DNA from: Pseudomonas nitroreducens
Lineage (GTDB): Bacteria; Pseudomonadota; Gammaproteobacteria; Pseudomonadales; Pseudomonadaceae
DNA: 64,000 bases
Assembly: GCF_014204515.1 (NCBI RefSeq)
Contig: NZ_JACHLI010000011.1
Coordinates: 124,001-188,000, forward strand
Direction: 5' to 3'
Below, piece after piece: positions 49,569 through 60,464 of the stretch. A program made the position numbers and the translations under genes. Under the pieces are notes generated by a model. That model made no database searches and was not told the DNA's origin. It saw only the letters and a program-made list of their open reading frames with translations. Position 1 is the stretch's first letter, and each line of letters opens with the position of its first letter.

Positions 49569-51983
49569 ATGCCCAACAAGAATCGGAAAGCACGCCCCAC
49601 TCCGGCCGCCACTGCGGCTCCCGAGCGCGTTCGGCCGCGGCGGACCTGGCTGGCCGTGCTGGTCGGAGCGCTGTTGCTGGCGACCCTGGGCGCGTGGATC
49701 TGGGTGGAGCAGGACAGCGGCGCGAAGCTGCCGGCGGGGCATCCTCCGATTGCCGAGGGAAAAGCTGCTGCAGCCGCGCAGACGCCCACCGCCAGCGCTC
49801 CCGTGCTGGTCGACGAACAACAGTGCCAGGGCTGCCATCAGGCGCAGACCAAGGATTGGCAGGGCTCGCACCACCAGCAGGCGATGAAGCCGGCCAGCGA
49901 AGGCCATGTGCTGGGCGACTTCGACAACGTCACCTTCAAGGGCGACACCGAGACCACCCGCTTCTTCCGCAAGGACGGCGAGTACTGGGTCAACACCCCC
50001 GGCGCCGACGGCAAGCCGGCCGACTTCAAGGTCGCCTACACCTTCGGTTTCGAGCCATTGCAGCAATATCTCATCGACTATCCAGACAAGACAGGTGGCC
50101 CAGGCGGCCGCCTGCAGGCCCTCGGCGTCGCCTGGGATAGCCGCAAGCACCGGTGGTTCCAGCTGATGCCCGGCCAGCGCATCGACTTCAAGGACGAGCT
50201 GCACTGGACCCGCCCCGCGCAGAACGCCAACTTCATGTGCATCGAGTGCCACACCACCGGTTTCAAGCGCAATTACGATGCGCAGACGGACAGCTTCGCC
50301 AGCCACTGGAACAGCCTGGGCGTCGGCTGCCAGGCCTGCCACGGGCCGGCGTCCAGACACCTGGAATGGGCGCAGAAGCCTGACCGCAGCCAGGACAAGG
50401 GCTTCGAAGTGCCCCTGCAGAACGCCAGCCAGGCCACCATCGTCGAAACCTGCGCGCGCTGCCATGCGCGCCGCGCACCGCTGGCCGACGGCTTCCAGAA
50501 CGACCACCGTTTCATGGACGACTACCTGCCCAGCACCCTGACCCGCGAGCTCTACGAGATCGACGGCAAGATCAAGGACGAAGTCTTCGAATGGGGCTCC
50601 TTCACCCAGAGCAGGATGTTCGCCAAGGGCGTGCAGTGCACCGACTGCCACAACCCCCACAGCGGCGAACTGAAGGCGCCGGGCAACGGCGTCTGCCTGC
50701 AGTGCCACAACACCGCCGGCAAGGCGGTGCGCCCGCAGATCGACGGCAAGGGCCTGCAGGCGAAGAACTACGACTCGCCCGAGCACACCCATCACCAACC
50801 CGGCACACCCGGCGCGCAGTGCACCTCGTGCCACATGCCGGGGCGCTACTACATGGTCAACGACTACCGCCACGACCACGGCTTCACCCTGCCCAACCCG
50901 CAGCACGCCCGCCGCATCGGCGCGCCCGATGCCTGCCAGGCCTGCCACCGCGACATGCCGGCCAAGCAACTGGGCTCGACGTTCCGCGACTGGTTCGCCA
51001 ACGAGCTGCCGGCCAGGGCCAACGCCTCCAGCAACCCGGCGCCACGCTATGACGACACCCTGTCGAAGGCGCGCAACGGCCAGCCCGGCGCCTCCCGCGC
51101 GCTGCACCTGCTGCTGGCGACCCCGGACCTGCCGGCGATCCGCCGGGCCACGCTGCTCGCCGAACTGCCCAGCTACCCCAGCCCGCGCTCGCTGGAACTG
51201 GTCGCCCTGGGCCTGAGGGACAGCGACCCACTGGTGCGCAATACCGCCGTCGAGGCGCTGGCGCCGCTGGCCGCTCCCGCGCAGCAACTGGCGTTGCTGC
51301 TGCCGTTGCTGGACGACCCGATCCGCGCCGTACGCATCGCCGCTGCCTGGCAGCTGGCGCAGTTGCCGCCGCCTGTGCGCGCTGGCATTGCCGGTCCCTT
51401 GCAGAGGGGGCTGGCGGAGTACGAGCAGGTCCAGCACGACCTTGCCGAGCGCGCCGAAGCCAACCTCAACCTCGCCCAGCTCTACCAGCTGACAGGCCGC
51501 GACGAGCAGGTGGAGCCCGCTCTGCGCGATGCGATCCAGCGCAACCCCGACTTCCTGCCGGCCAAGGTCACGCTGATCCAGTGGCTGGAGGCCAACGACC
51601 GGACCGGCGAAGCGCGCCAACTGCTGGACGAGAGCCTGCGCCTGCATGCCGGCTCCGGCCTGCTGCACCACGTCAACGGCCTCGCCCTGGTCCGCGCGGG
51701 CCAGCGACCGCAAGCGCTCAGGGAGCTACGCGAGGCCGTGCGCCTGAGCCCGGACGACGACCAGTTCCGCTACGTCCTGGCCATCGCCCTGCACGACAGC
51801 GGCGACAGCGACGGCGCCTGCCACGAGCTCGAACAGCTGTTGCAGCGCCACCCGGCCAATCGCGCGGCGCGCCTGGCGCTGCTCGACTACCTGCGGGAAA
51901 CCGGGCAGTTCCAGAAGGTCCAGCAGCTCACCGCGGAGCTGGAGCAGCAGAACCCGGACGACCCGGCGCTCAAGCGTGAGTGA
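49569..51983 (+). CDS. Octaheme cytochrome c with HEAT/TPR-like C-terminal repeats
   Basis: 804 residues. A single N-terminal membrane anchor or signal (TWLAVLVGALLLATLGAWIW, residues about 20-45) leads to a multiheme region with eight CxxCH sites between about residues 84 and 465: CQGCH, CIECH, CQACH, CARCH, CTDCH, CLQCH, CTSCH, CQACH. Then come HEAT-like helices (SPRSLELVALGLRDSDPLVR) and about four TPR units up to the C-terminus. This combination is known from cytochrome c554-like proteins in other groups but uncommon in Pseudomonas as far as I know. It is 97 bp after the triheme cytochrome gene on the same strand, so it may share electron flow with that dehydrogenase. Function unknown. 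Confidence 0.85.
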   Translation: MPNKNRKARPTPAATAAPERVRPRRTWLAVLVGALLLATLGAWIWVEQDSGAKLPAGHPPIAEGKAAAAAQTPTASAPVLVDEQQCQGCHQAQTKDWQGSHHQQAMKPASEGHVLGDFDNVTFKGDTETTRFFRKDGEYWVNTPGADGKPADFKVAYTFGFEPLQQYLIDYPDKTGGPGGRLQALGVAWDSRKHRWFQLMPGQRIDFKDELHWTRPAQNANFMCIECHTTGFKRNYDAQTDSFASHWNSLGVGCQACHGPASRHLEWAQKPDRSQDKGFEVPLQNASQATIVETCARCHARRAPLADGFQNDHRFMDDYLPSTLTRELYEIDGKIKDEVFEWGSFTQSRMFAKGVQCTDCHNPHSGELKAPGNGVCLQCHNTAGKAVRPQIDGKGLQAKNYDSPEHTHHQPGTPGAQCTSCHMPGRYYMVNDYRHDHGFTLPNPQHARRIGAPDACQACHRDMPAKQLGSTFRDWFANELPARANASSNPAPRYDDTLSKARNGQPGASRALHLLLATPDLPAIRRATLLAELPSYPSPRSLELVALGLRDSDPLVRNTAVEALAPLAAPAQQLALLLPLLDDPIRAVRIAAAWQLAQLPPPVRAGIAGPLQRGLAEYEQVQHDLAERAEANLNLAQLYQLTGRDEQVEPALRDAIQRNPDFLPAKVTLIQWLEANDRTGEARQLLDESLRLHAGSGLLHHVNGLALVRAGQRPQALRELREAVRLSPDDDQFRYVLAIALHDSGDSDGACHELEQLLQRHPANRAARLALLDYLRETGQFQKVQQLTAELEQQNPDDPALKRE

Positions 51984-52057
51984 AATTTCCGACAGCAGGC
52001 GGGAACCGCCGCCTGCCAGGAGGTTCTGAAGGGCGCGCAATCACTCAAGGAACCATC

Positions 52058-52375
52058 ATGCGTCGTCGTTTCGCCCCCGCCGTCATCGCCCTCACCCTGC
52101 TCCCCCTCGCCTCGGCCATGGCCGAAGACCGCAGCTTCTGGCGCGGCGTCCTGACCTCCGGCGCCACCACCGCGTCGAGCTACATGACCAGCCGCGACGA
52201 CCACAAGCTGGTCGGCCCGGCCCAGGACGATGCCGCCAGCTTCATCGCCAGCGACGGCGCCATCCGCGGCCCCTACCTGGAAGCCGCACTGCGGCAGATG
52301 CGCAGCGCCGACCCGGCCCTGGCGCAGGCCAGCGACGCCCAGCTGGCCTCGGCCATCCTCGCCGAGCAGCGCTGA
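52058..52375 (+). CDS. DUF2388 protein (copy 1)
   Basis: 105 residues. Signal peptide MRRRFAPAVIALTLLPLASAMA, mature part with the DUF2388 pattern SGATTASSYMTSRDDHKL and DDAASFIASDGAIRGPYLEA. Restricted to pseudomonads and relatives, function unknown. The start at 52058 follows aagg. A close relative lies 111 bp downstream. Confidence 0.88.
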   Translation: MRRRFAPAVIALTLLPLASAMAEDRSFWRGVLTSGATTASSYMTSRDDHKLVGPAQDDAASFIASDGAIRGPYLEAALRQMRSADPALAQASDAQLASAILAEQR

Positions 52376-52486
52376 CCCACCGCGGCGTGCGCGACGACCG
52401 TTCGCGCACCCCGCCGCTGGAAAGTTGGAACTCCCGCCAGCCGCTGCGCCTCTCACCTGTACACGGACCCTGCGGAGGTGTACCCG

Positions 52487-52810
52487 ATGCGTACCGCGAA
52501 ACTGGCCACTGCCTTTGCCCTGATCGCCCTGCCCGTCGCTTCGGCCATGGCCGACGGCTTCTGGCGCGACATCATCTCGTCCGGCGCCACCACCGCGTCG
52601 ACCTACCTGACCTTCAAGCACGACAAGCTGATCGTCGCCGCCCAGGACGACGCCAGCGCCTTCGTCGCCAGCGATGGCGCGATCCGCGGTCCGTATCTGG
52701 AAGCCGCACTCACCCGCCTGCGCAGCGACGACGCCGCGCTGCAGGACCGCAGCGACATGGAACTGGCCAACGCCATCCTCGTGCGCCGCGATGACGCATC
52801 CGCCCAGTGA
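52487..52810 (+). CDS. DUF2388 protein (copy 2)
   Basis: 107 residues from the ATG at 52487, preceded by ggaggtg. Signal peptide MRTAKLATAFALIALPVASAMA. The mature part shares SGATTAS and FVASDGAIRGPYLEAAL with the gene at 52058, so the two arose by tandem duplication. The tail ends in RRDDASAQ. Function unknown. Confidence 0.88.
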   Translation: MRTAKLATAFALIALPVASAMADGFWRDIISSGATTASTYLTFKHDKLIVAAQDDASAFVASDGAIRGPYLEAALTRLRSDDAALQDRSDMELANAILVRRDDASAQ

Positions 52811-52905
52811 CACCCAGCGCCGCGGTCCGTGGCGCTCGTCACGGACCGCGCCGGCCGGTCGCGGCTGTGCTCTACTGACACTCCCTGTCCGACACGGAGT
52901 GTCCC

Positions 52906-53127
52906 ATGAACGATCCCATCCAGCCGCTGAAGATCACCCTGATCCTGCTGATCGTCAGTGAAGGCTTCTGGCTGCTCAACCGCCTGCTCGGCGTCATCGG
53001 CCTGGACATCTACTCGCTCCTGCCGTCGGCCATCTACAACCTGCTGGGCATGCTCAGCAACGTGCTGATGATCCTGCTGTTCGTGTTCCTGATCCGGCTG
53101 ATCGGGCGGTTGCAACTCAAGCCCTGA
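52906..53127 (+). CDS. Small inner-membrane protein
   Basis: 73 residues with two or three hydrophobic segments (ITLILLIVSEGFWLLNRLLG, then a long C-terminal one MLSNVLMILLFVFLIRLIG). No family recognised. The last codons lie within the first copy of the duplicated intergenic block (from 53121). Confidence 0.7.
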   Translation: MNDPIQPLKITLILLIVSEGFWLLNRLLGVIGLDIYSLLPSAIYNLLGMLSNVLMILLFVFLIRLIGRLQLKP

Positions 53128-53361
53128 CGCACCTCAGCGGGGCGGAACCGATCGCGGACGGAGTCCGCTCCTGCGACACCGGGAAAACCCACGTCAGCCT
53201 GTAGGAGCGAGCTTGCTCGCGAACCCGCCCAACGCCGGAGCGGCCTGGATATCCGTTCGCGAGCAAGCTCGCTCCTACGAAAAGCCCATTAACAAGCCGC
53301 CCGAGGGCGGTTTGTTCGTACAGAGCACTTTCACATCAGCGCATGTCACCACTTCAGCCTG

Positions 53362-53438
53362 GTAGGGCGAATAACGCGTCAGCGTTATCCGCCGAAAAGG
53401 CCAACGGCGGATAACCCGTTCCGAGTTATCTGCCCTAC
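53362..53438. repeat. Dispersed inverted repeat (gtagggc...gccctac), second copy
   Basis: Same element as 15780-15855: starts gtagggcgaataacgcgtca, ends gagttatctgccctac. It sits between the two copies of the duplicated block. Confidence 0.88.
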
Positions 53439-53634
53439 GCCCTGACGCTCTTCAGCGGATCGGGGTCGATCGCGGACGGAGTCCGCTCCTACGACACCGG
53501 GAAAACCCATGTCAGCCTGTAGGAGCGAGCTTGCTCGCGAACCCGCCCAACGCCGGAGCGGCCTGGATATCCGTTCGCGAGCAAGCTCGCTCCTGCGACT
53601 CTCTCCTACGACTCTCTCCTATGAAAAACCCATG

Positions 53635-53660
53635 AAAAAGCCGCCCGAAGGCGGCTTTTT
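53635..53660 (-). terminator. Rho-independent terminator of gcvP
   Basis: Stem aaaaagccgcc / ggcggcttttt with tetraloop cgaa, 47 bp past the gcvP stop on the minus strand. The degenerate version in copy 1 (about 53294-53313, ggcggttt) has lost part of the T-run. Confidence 0.93.
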
Positions 53661-53706
53661 CGTTCAGCGCACTTTCACATCAGCGCCTGTCACTCCAGCA
53701 CACTGC

Positions 53707-56589
<2,883 letters not shown>

Positions 56590-56620
56590 GGTCTCGAAAA
56601 GTCGGTCCGTAATCGGTCCG

Positions 56621-56655
56621 TAAAAAAGAACAGGCCCCGACGAGTCGAGGCCTGT
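56621..56655 (-). terminator. Terminator-like hairpin between gcvH and gcvP
   Basis: On the minus strand a stem acaggcctcga / tcggggcctgt (10 of 11 pairs, 4-base loop) is followed by a run of T (complement of aaaaaa at 56622-56627), 16 bp after the gcvH stop. Next to it is an 11-bp tandem repeat (tcggtccgtaa twice, 56602-56623). It could act as a partial terminator that lowers gcvP expression. Confidence 0.75.
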
Positions 56656-56670
56656 GTTTACAGCAGTGTC

Positions 56671-57060
56671 TTACGCGTCAGCGTCGCTGGCCGCGCGGTA
56701 GCCGGCGGCGTCGAGCAGTTTGTCCAGCTCCGCCGGGTTGCTCGGCTTGAGCTTGAAGAACCAGGAGCCGTACGGGTCGTTGTTGACTTCCTCGGGGGTG
56801 TCGGCCAGCACCTCGTTGACGGCGATGACTTCACCGCCCACCGGCGCGTAGATGTCCGAGGCGGCCTTCACCGACTCGACGACACCGGCTTCCTGGCCGG
56901 CGGCGAGGGTCTTGCCCACTTCCGGCAGTTCGACGAAGACCACGTCGCCCAGGGCTTCCTGGGCATGGTCGGAGATGCCCACGGTCACAGTGCCGTCGGC
57001 TTCCAGGCGCGCCCACTCGTGGCTGGCGGCGTAACGCAGGTCGGCGGGGATATTGCTCAT
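56671..57060 (-). CDS. gcvH: Glycine cleavage system H protein
   Basis: 129-residue lipoyl carrier. The lipoylated lysine is in GVVESVKAASDIY. The start at 57060 (MSNIPADLRYAASHEW) gives the usual length and the conserved HEW opening. It lies between gcvT (66 bp upstream) and gcvP. Confidence 0.98.
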   Translation of the reverse strand: MSNIPADLRYAASHEWARLEADGTVTVGISDHAQEALGDVVFVELPEVGKTLAAGQEAGVVESVKAASDIYAPVGGEVIAVNEVLADTPEEVNNDPYGSWFFKLKPSNPAELDKLLDAAGYRAASDADA

Positions 57061-57126
57061 CTTGTTTTTCCTCGGGGACTGGGCGACGGGCGGCGGTACC
57101 GCCCCATACAAGTTAGATCATGCAAT

Positions 57127-58209
57127 TTAGATCAGGGCTTTGCCATGACGCACGAAATTCGGCTGAACGACGCGAACCGGGTACCACTTGCCACGGATCT
57201 CCACTTCGGCGCGGTCGCCGGTGGCGGCCGGCACACGGGCCAGGGCGATGGACTTGCCCAGCGTCGGGGAGAAGCTGCCGCTGGTGATCTCGCCTTCGCC
57301 GACGCCGGCAACGCGGACCACCTGGTGCGCGCGCAGCACGCCGCGCTCTTCCAGCACCAGGCCGACCAGCTTGGGCGCATCACCGGCGGCTTTCTGCGCC
57401 TCCAGCGCCTGGCGGCCGATGAAGTCGCGGCCTTCGGGTTCCCAGGCGATGGTCCAGCCCATGTTGGCGGCCAGCGGGGTGACGTCCTCGTCCATGTCCT
57501 GGCCGTAGAGGTTCATCCCGGCTTCCAGGCGCAGGGTATCGCGCGCGCCCAGGCCTGCCGGGGAAATGCCGGCGCCGACCAGGTCGTTGAGGAAGCCCGG
57601 CGCCTCGACGGCCGGCAGCATGATTTCCAGGCCGTCTTCGCCGGTGTAGCCGGTGCGGGCGATGAACCAGTCACCGTCGGCCTTGCCCTGGAAGGGCTTG
57701 AGCTCGCGGATCAGCGCGGCGCGCGAGGGAGTGACCAGTTCGGCGGTCTTCTCGCGGGCGTTCGGGCCCTGCACGGCGAGCATCGCCAGGTCGGGGCGCT
57801 CGGTCAGGGTGACGTCGAAGCCTTCGGTGTGGGCCTGCATCCAGGCCATGTCCTTGTCGCGGGTGGAGGCGTTGACCACCACGCGATAACCGTACACGCC
57901 GAGATAGACGATCAGGTCGTCGACCACCCCGCCGCGCTCGTTGAGCATGCCGCTGTACAGCGCCTTGCCCGGAACCTGCAGTCGTTCGACATCGTTGGCC
58001 AGGAGTCGCTGCAGGTATTCCTTGGCCTGCGGACCGGTGACGTCGACCACGGTCATGTGGGAGACGTCGAACACGCCGCAATCGCGACGTACCTGGTGGT
58101 GCTCTTCGACTTGCGAACCGTAGTGCAACGGCATGTCCCAACCGCCGAAATCGACGATCTTGGCGCCGAGGGCGACGTGCAAATCATAGAGCGGCGTGCG
58201 CTGTCCCAT
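57127..58209 (-). CDS. gcvT: Glycine cleavage system aminomethyltransferase, T protein
   Basis: 360 residues. It moves the C1 unit from GcvH to tetrahydrofolate and frees ammonia. Typical blocks are FGGWDMPLHYGSQVEEH, FDVSHMTVVDVTG, GYTGEDGLEIMLP and the conserved Asp and Glu for folate binding. First gene of the gcvT-gcvH-gcvP run. No complete glycine riboswitch was found in the 112 bp before it. Confidence 0.97.
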   Translation of the reverse strand: MGQRTPLYDLHVALGAKIVDFGGWDMPLHYGSQVEEHHQVRRDCGVFDVSHMTVVDVTGPQAKEYLQRLLANDVERLQVPGKALYSGMLNERGGVVDDLIVYLGVYGYRVVVNASTRDKDMAWMQAHTEGFDVTLTERPDLAMLAVQGPNAREKTAELVTPSRAALIRELKPFQGKADGDWFIARTGYTGEDGLEIMLPAVEAPGFLNDLVGAGISPAGLGARDTLRLEAGMNLYGQDMDEDVTPLAANMGWTIAWEPEGRDFIGRQALEAQKAAGDAPKLVGLVLEERGVLRAHQVVRVAGVGEGEITSGSFSPTLGKSIALARVPAATGDRAEVEIRGKWYPVRVVQPNFVRHGKALI

Positions 58210-58321
58210 GGGTGTTCTCCTTCCGGGCGAGGCGGGTGCGGAGCGCGAGTACGGCCCGCACGAAACGCGCGCATTGTAGTCGCATGGCCGGCCTCTGGAC
58301 AGCTTGTCCGACGGCCGATTC

Positions 58322-59965
58322 TCAGGGCCGCGAAGAACCGCTCTGGCGCGCGGAGCGACGGATCAGGCCGATCACCGGGAACAGGCCTACCAGCACCAGT
58401 GTCAGGGCCGGCAGCGCGGCGCGCGCCCACTCCCCTTCGCTGGTCATCTCGAACACGCGCACGGCCAGGGTGTCCCAGCCGAACGGGCGCATCAGCAGGG
58501 TCGCCGGCATCTCCTTGAGCACGTCGACGAACACCAGCAGCGCGGCACTCAGCGCCCCCGGCACCAGCAGCGGCAGGTAGACGCGGAAGAACAGGCCGGC
58601 GCCGCCGACACCCAGGCTGCGGGAAGCTTCCGGCAGCGACGGGCGAATCCGCGCCAGCGCACCTTCCAGCGGGTGGTAGGCCACCGCCATGAAACGGATC
58701 AGGTAGGCCACCAGCAACGCCCCGAGGCTGCCCAGCAGCAGCGGCTTGCCGGCGCCGCCCAGGGCGCTGGACAGCGGGATCACCGCATGGTTGTCCAGCC
58801 AGCTGAAGGCCAGCATGATCGCCACCGCCAGGACCGAGCCGGGCAGCGCGTAGCCCAGGTTGGATATGCCCACCGCCGAACGCACCGCCGGCGTCGGCGA
58901 CAGACGCCGGGCAAAGGCCAGCAGCAGCGCCACGGCGACCGTCAGCAACGCGGCGAAGCCGCCCAGGTAGAGGCTGTGCAGGATCAGCCCCCAGTAGCGC
59001 TCATCCAGATCGAAGCGGCCCTTCTGCCAGACCCACACCAGCAGTTGCAGCACCGGGATGACGAAGGCGCAGGCGAACACCAGCAGGCACCAGGCGCTGG
59101 CGGCGAAGGCCTTCCAGCCGTGCAGCCGGTACAGCGCGGCGCCGCGCGGGCGCTCGTTGGGCACGCCGCTGCGGCCACGGCTGTAGCGCTCGCCCAGCAG
59201 CACCAGCATGACGAACAGCAGCAGCAGGCTGGCCAGCTGGGTGGCGCTGGAGAGGCTGTAGAAGCCGTACCAGGTCTTGTAGACGGCGGTGGTGAAGGTA
59301 TCGAAGTTGAACACCGAGACTGTGCCGAAATCCGCCAGGGTCTCCATGATCGCCAAGGCCAGCCCGGCCCCGATGGCCGGCCGCGCCATGGGCAGGGCGA
59401 CGCGCCAGAAAGCGGCCAGCGGCGACAGCCCGAGTACCCGCGCCGCCTCGGTCAGTCCACGCCCCTGGGCGAGGAACGCGGTGCGCGCGAGCAGATAGGC
59501 GTAGGGGTAGAAGACCAGCACAAGCACCGTGATCACGCCGCCGGTGGAGCGCACGCGGGGCAGCCGCAGACCGCTGCCGAACCATTCGCGTAACAGCGTC
59601 TGCACCGGCCCGGAGAAATCCAGCAGGCCGACGAAGACGAACGCCAGCACGTAGGCCGGTACCGCGAAGGGCAACATCAATGCCCAGTCCAGCCAGCGCC
59701 GGCCGGGGAATTCGCAGAGGCTGGTGAGCCAGGCGAGGCTGACACCCAGCACGGTCACCCCGACGCCGACGCCCGCCACCAGCACCAGGGTATTGCCCAG
59801 CAGACGCGCCATCTGGGTTTCCCACAGGTGCGACCAGATTTCCCGGTCGATCTCCGCCCAGCTCAACAGCAGGACGCTGATAGGCAGCAGGACCAGGGCG
59901 GCGACGGCAAAGGTGACGGAGTACCAGCGGTTGGCGAGCATGCGTGGGTGTTTCTCGGACATCAA
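58322..59965 (-). CDS. Iron(III) ABC transporter permease (FbpB-like)
   Basis: 547-residue inner-membrane permease made of two fused six-helix halves. Each half has an EAA-type cytoplasmic loop (first: LTEAARVLGLSPLAAFWRVA; second: LPEASRSLGVGGAGLFFRVY), as in FbpB/HitB/SfuB iron permeases. It belongs with the binding protein at 60465-61466; a small convergent-strand gene (60117-60455) lies between them. No ATPase gene is in the window, so the ATPase must be elsewhere. Confidence 0.92.
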   Translation of the reverse strand: MMSEKHPRMLANRWYSVTFAVAALVLLPISVLLLSWAEIDREIWSHLWETQMARLLGNTLVLVAGVGVGVTVLGVSLAWLTSLCEFPGRRWLDWALMLPFAVPAYVLAFVFVGLLDFSGPVQTLLREWFGSGLRLPRVRSTGGVITVLVLVFYPYAYLLARTAFLAQGRGLTEAARVLGLSPLAAFWRVALPMARPAIGAGLALAIMETLADFGTVSVFNFDTFTTAVYKTWYGFYSLSSATQLASLLLLFVMLVLLGERYSRGRSGVPNERPRGAALYRLHGWKAFAASAWCLLVFACAFVIPVLQLLVWVWQKGRFDLDERYWGLILHSLYLGGFAALLTVAVALLLAFARRLSPTPAVRSAVGISNLGYALPGSVLAVAIMLAFSWLDNHAVIPLSSALGGAGKPLLLGSLGALLVAYLIRFMAVAYHPLEGALARIRPSLPEASRSLGVGGAGLFFRVYLPLLVPGALSAALLVFVDVLKEMPATLLMRPFGWDTLAVRVFEMTSEGEWARAALPALTLVLVGLFPVIGLIRRSARQSGSSRP

Positions 59966-60116
59966 AGGGTAATTGTGGGAAAAGCCGCCGGCCTATCTAT
60001 GGAAACTTCCCTCATTGAAATCGAATCAGCCCGGATCTTCATGGCACAGGGATAAACCGCAAGCTAAAGCGGTCGAACCGTCCACTTTGCCATTCATCCC
60101 TGCCAAGGAAAAAGCC

Positions 60117-60455
60117 ATGTTTTCCCCTCGCGCGCTCTGCGGGCTGCTGCTTCTGTCTCTGTGTGGTCCCGTGCTGGCCGACGAACCGACTCCCATGGAG
60201 TCCTGCCTGGACATGGCCATGAAGCTGCTGGCCGAGAATCCGCCACTGCAGGAACGCTGGCAGCAGACCTGGGTGGAGCCCTCGTCGATCCGCGAGGAAG
60301 CCTACACCGGCGAGGTGGACGGCAAGCCCGCGAGCAAGCGGTTGACCGCCCAGCTGCGCCGTGGCGACCAGTCCGACGGGCAGTTCATCTGCCTGCTCTC
60401 CGCGGACGGCAAGGCGCTGGCGGTGAATCACCAGGACGACGACAGCGCCCACTGA
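60117..60455 (+). CDS. Small exported protein between iron-transport genes
   Basis: 112 residues, ATG at 60117. Signal peptide MFSPRALCGLLLLSLCGPVLA. Mature part with two cysteines (MESCLDMAMKLL and FICLLSADG) that could form a disulfide, and an acidic tail NHQDDDSAH. It is on the opposite strand to its iron-transport neighbours. Family not recognised beyond conservation in Pseudomonas; function unknown. Confidence 0.75.
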   Translation: MFSPRALCGLLLLSLCGPVLADEPTPMESCLDMAMKLLAENPPLQERWQQTWVEPSSIREEAYTGEVDGKPASKRLTAQLRRGDQSDGQFICLLSADGKALAVNHQDDDSAH

Positions 60456-60464
60456 GGCGGCGGA

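Larger units (their letters stand above)
53121..53693. repeat. Duplicated REP-rich block, two copies flanking another repeat
   Basis: Copy 1 runs 53121-53349 and copy 2 runs 53439-53693, in the same orientation and nearly identical. Each starts with gccctgacgc and carries tcgcggacggagtccgctcc, a taggagcgagcttgctcgcg / ttcgcgagcaagctcgctcc pair, a terminator-like aagccgcc/ggcgg hairpin, and ctttcacatcagcgc. Copy 2 also has a 13-bp micro-duplication (cgactctctccta twice, near 53596). The segment between (53362-53438) is a different dispersed element. This fills the 579-bp gap before gcvP; no gene is seen. Confidence 0.9.

Noticed and set aside
47925..51713. Long minus-strand open frame opposite the cytochrome genes
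   Set aside because: Same reason: shadow of the real plus-strand genes, whose haem motifs are unmistakable.
53121..53693. CRISPR array
   Set aside because: The repeats are REP-type inverted pairs with irregular spacing, not short direct repeats with uniform spacers, and no cas genes are present.
58210..58321. Possible glycine riboswitch before gcvT
   Set aside because: A short gaaggag-like stretch resembles part of the motif, but the 112-bp space lacks the full single or tandem aptamer fold.
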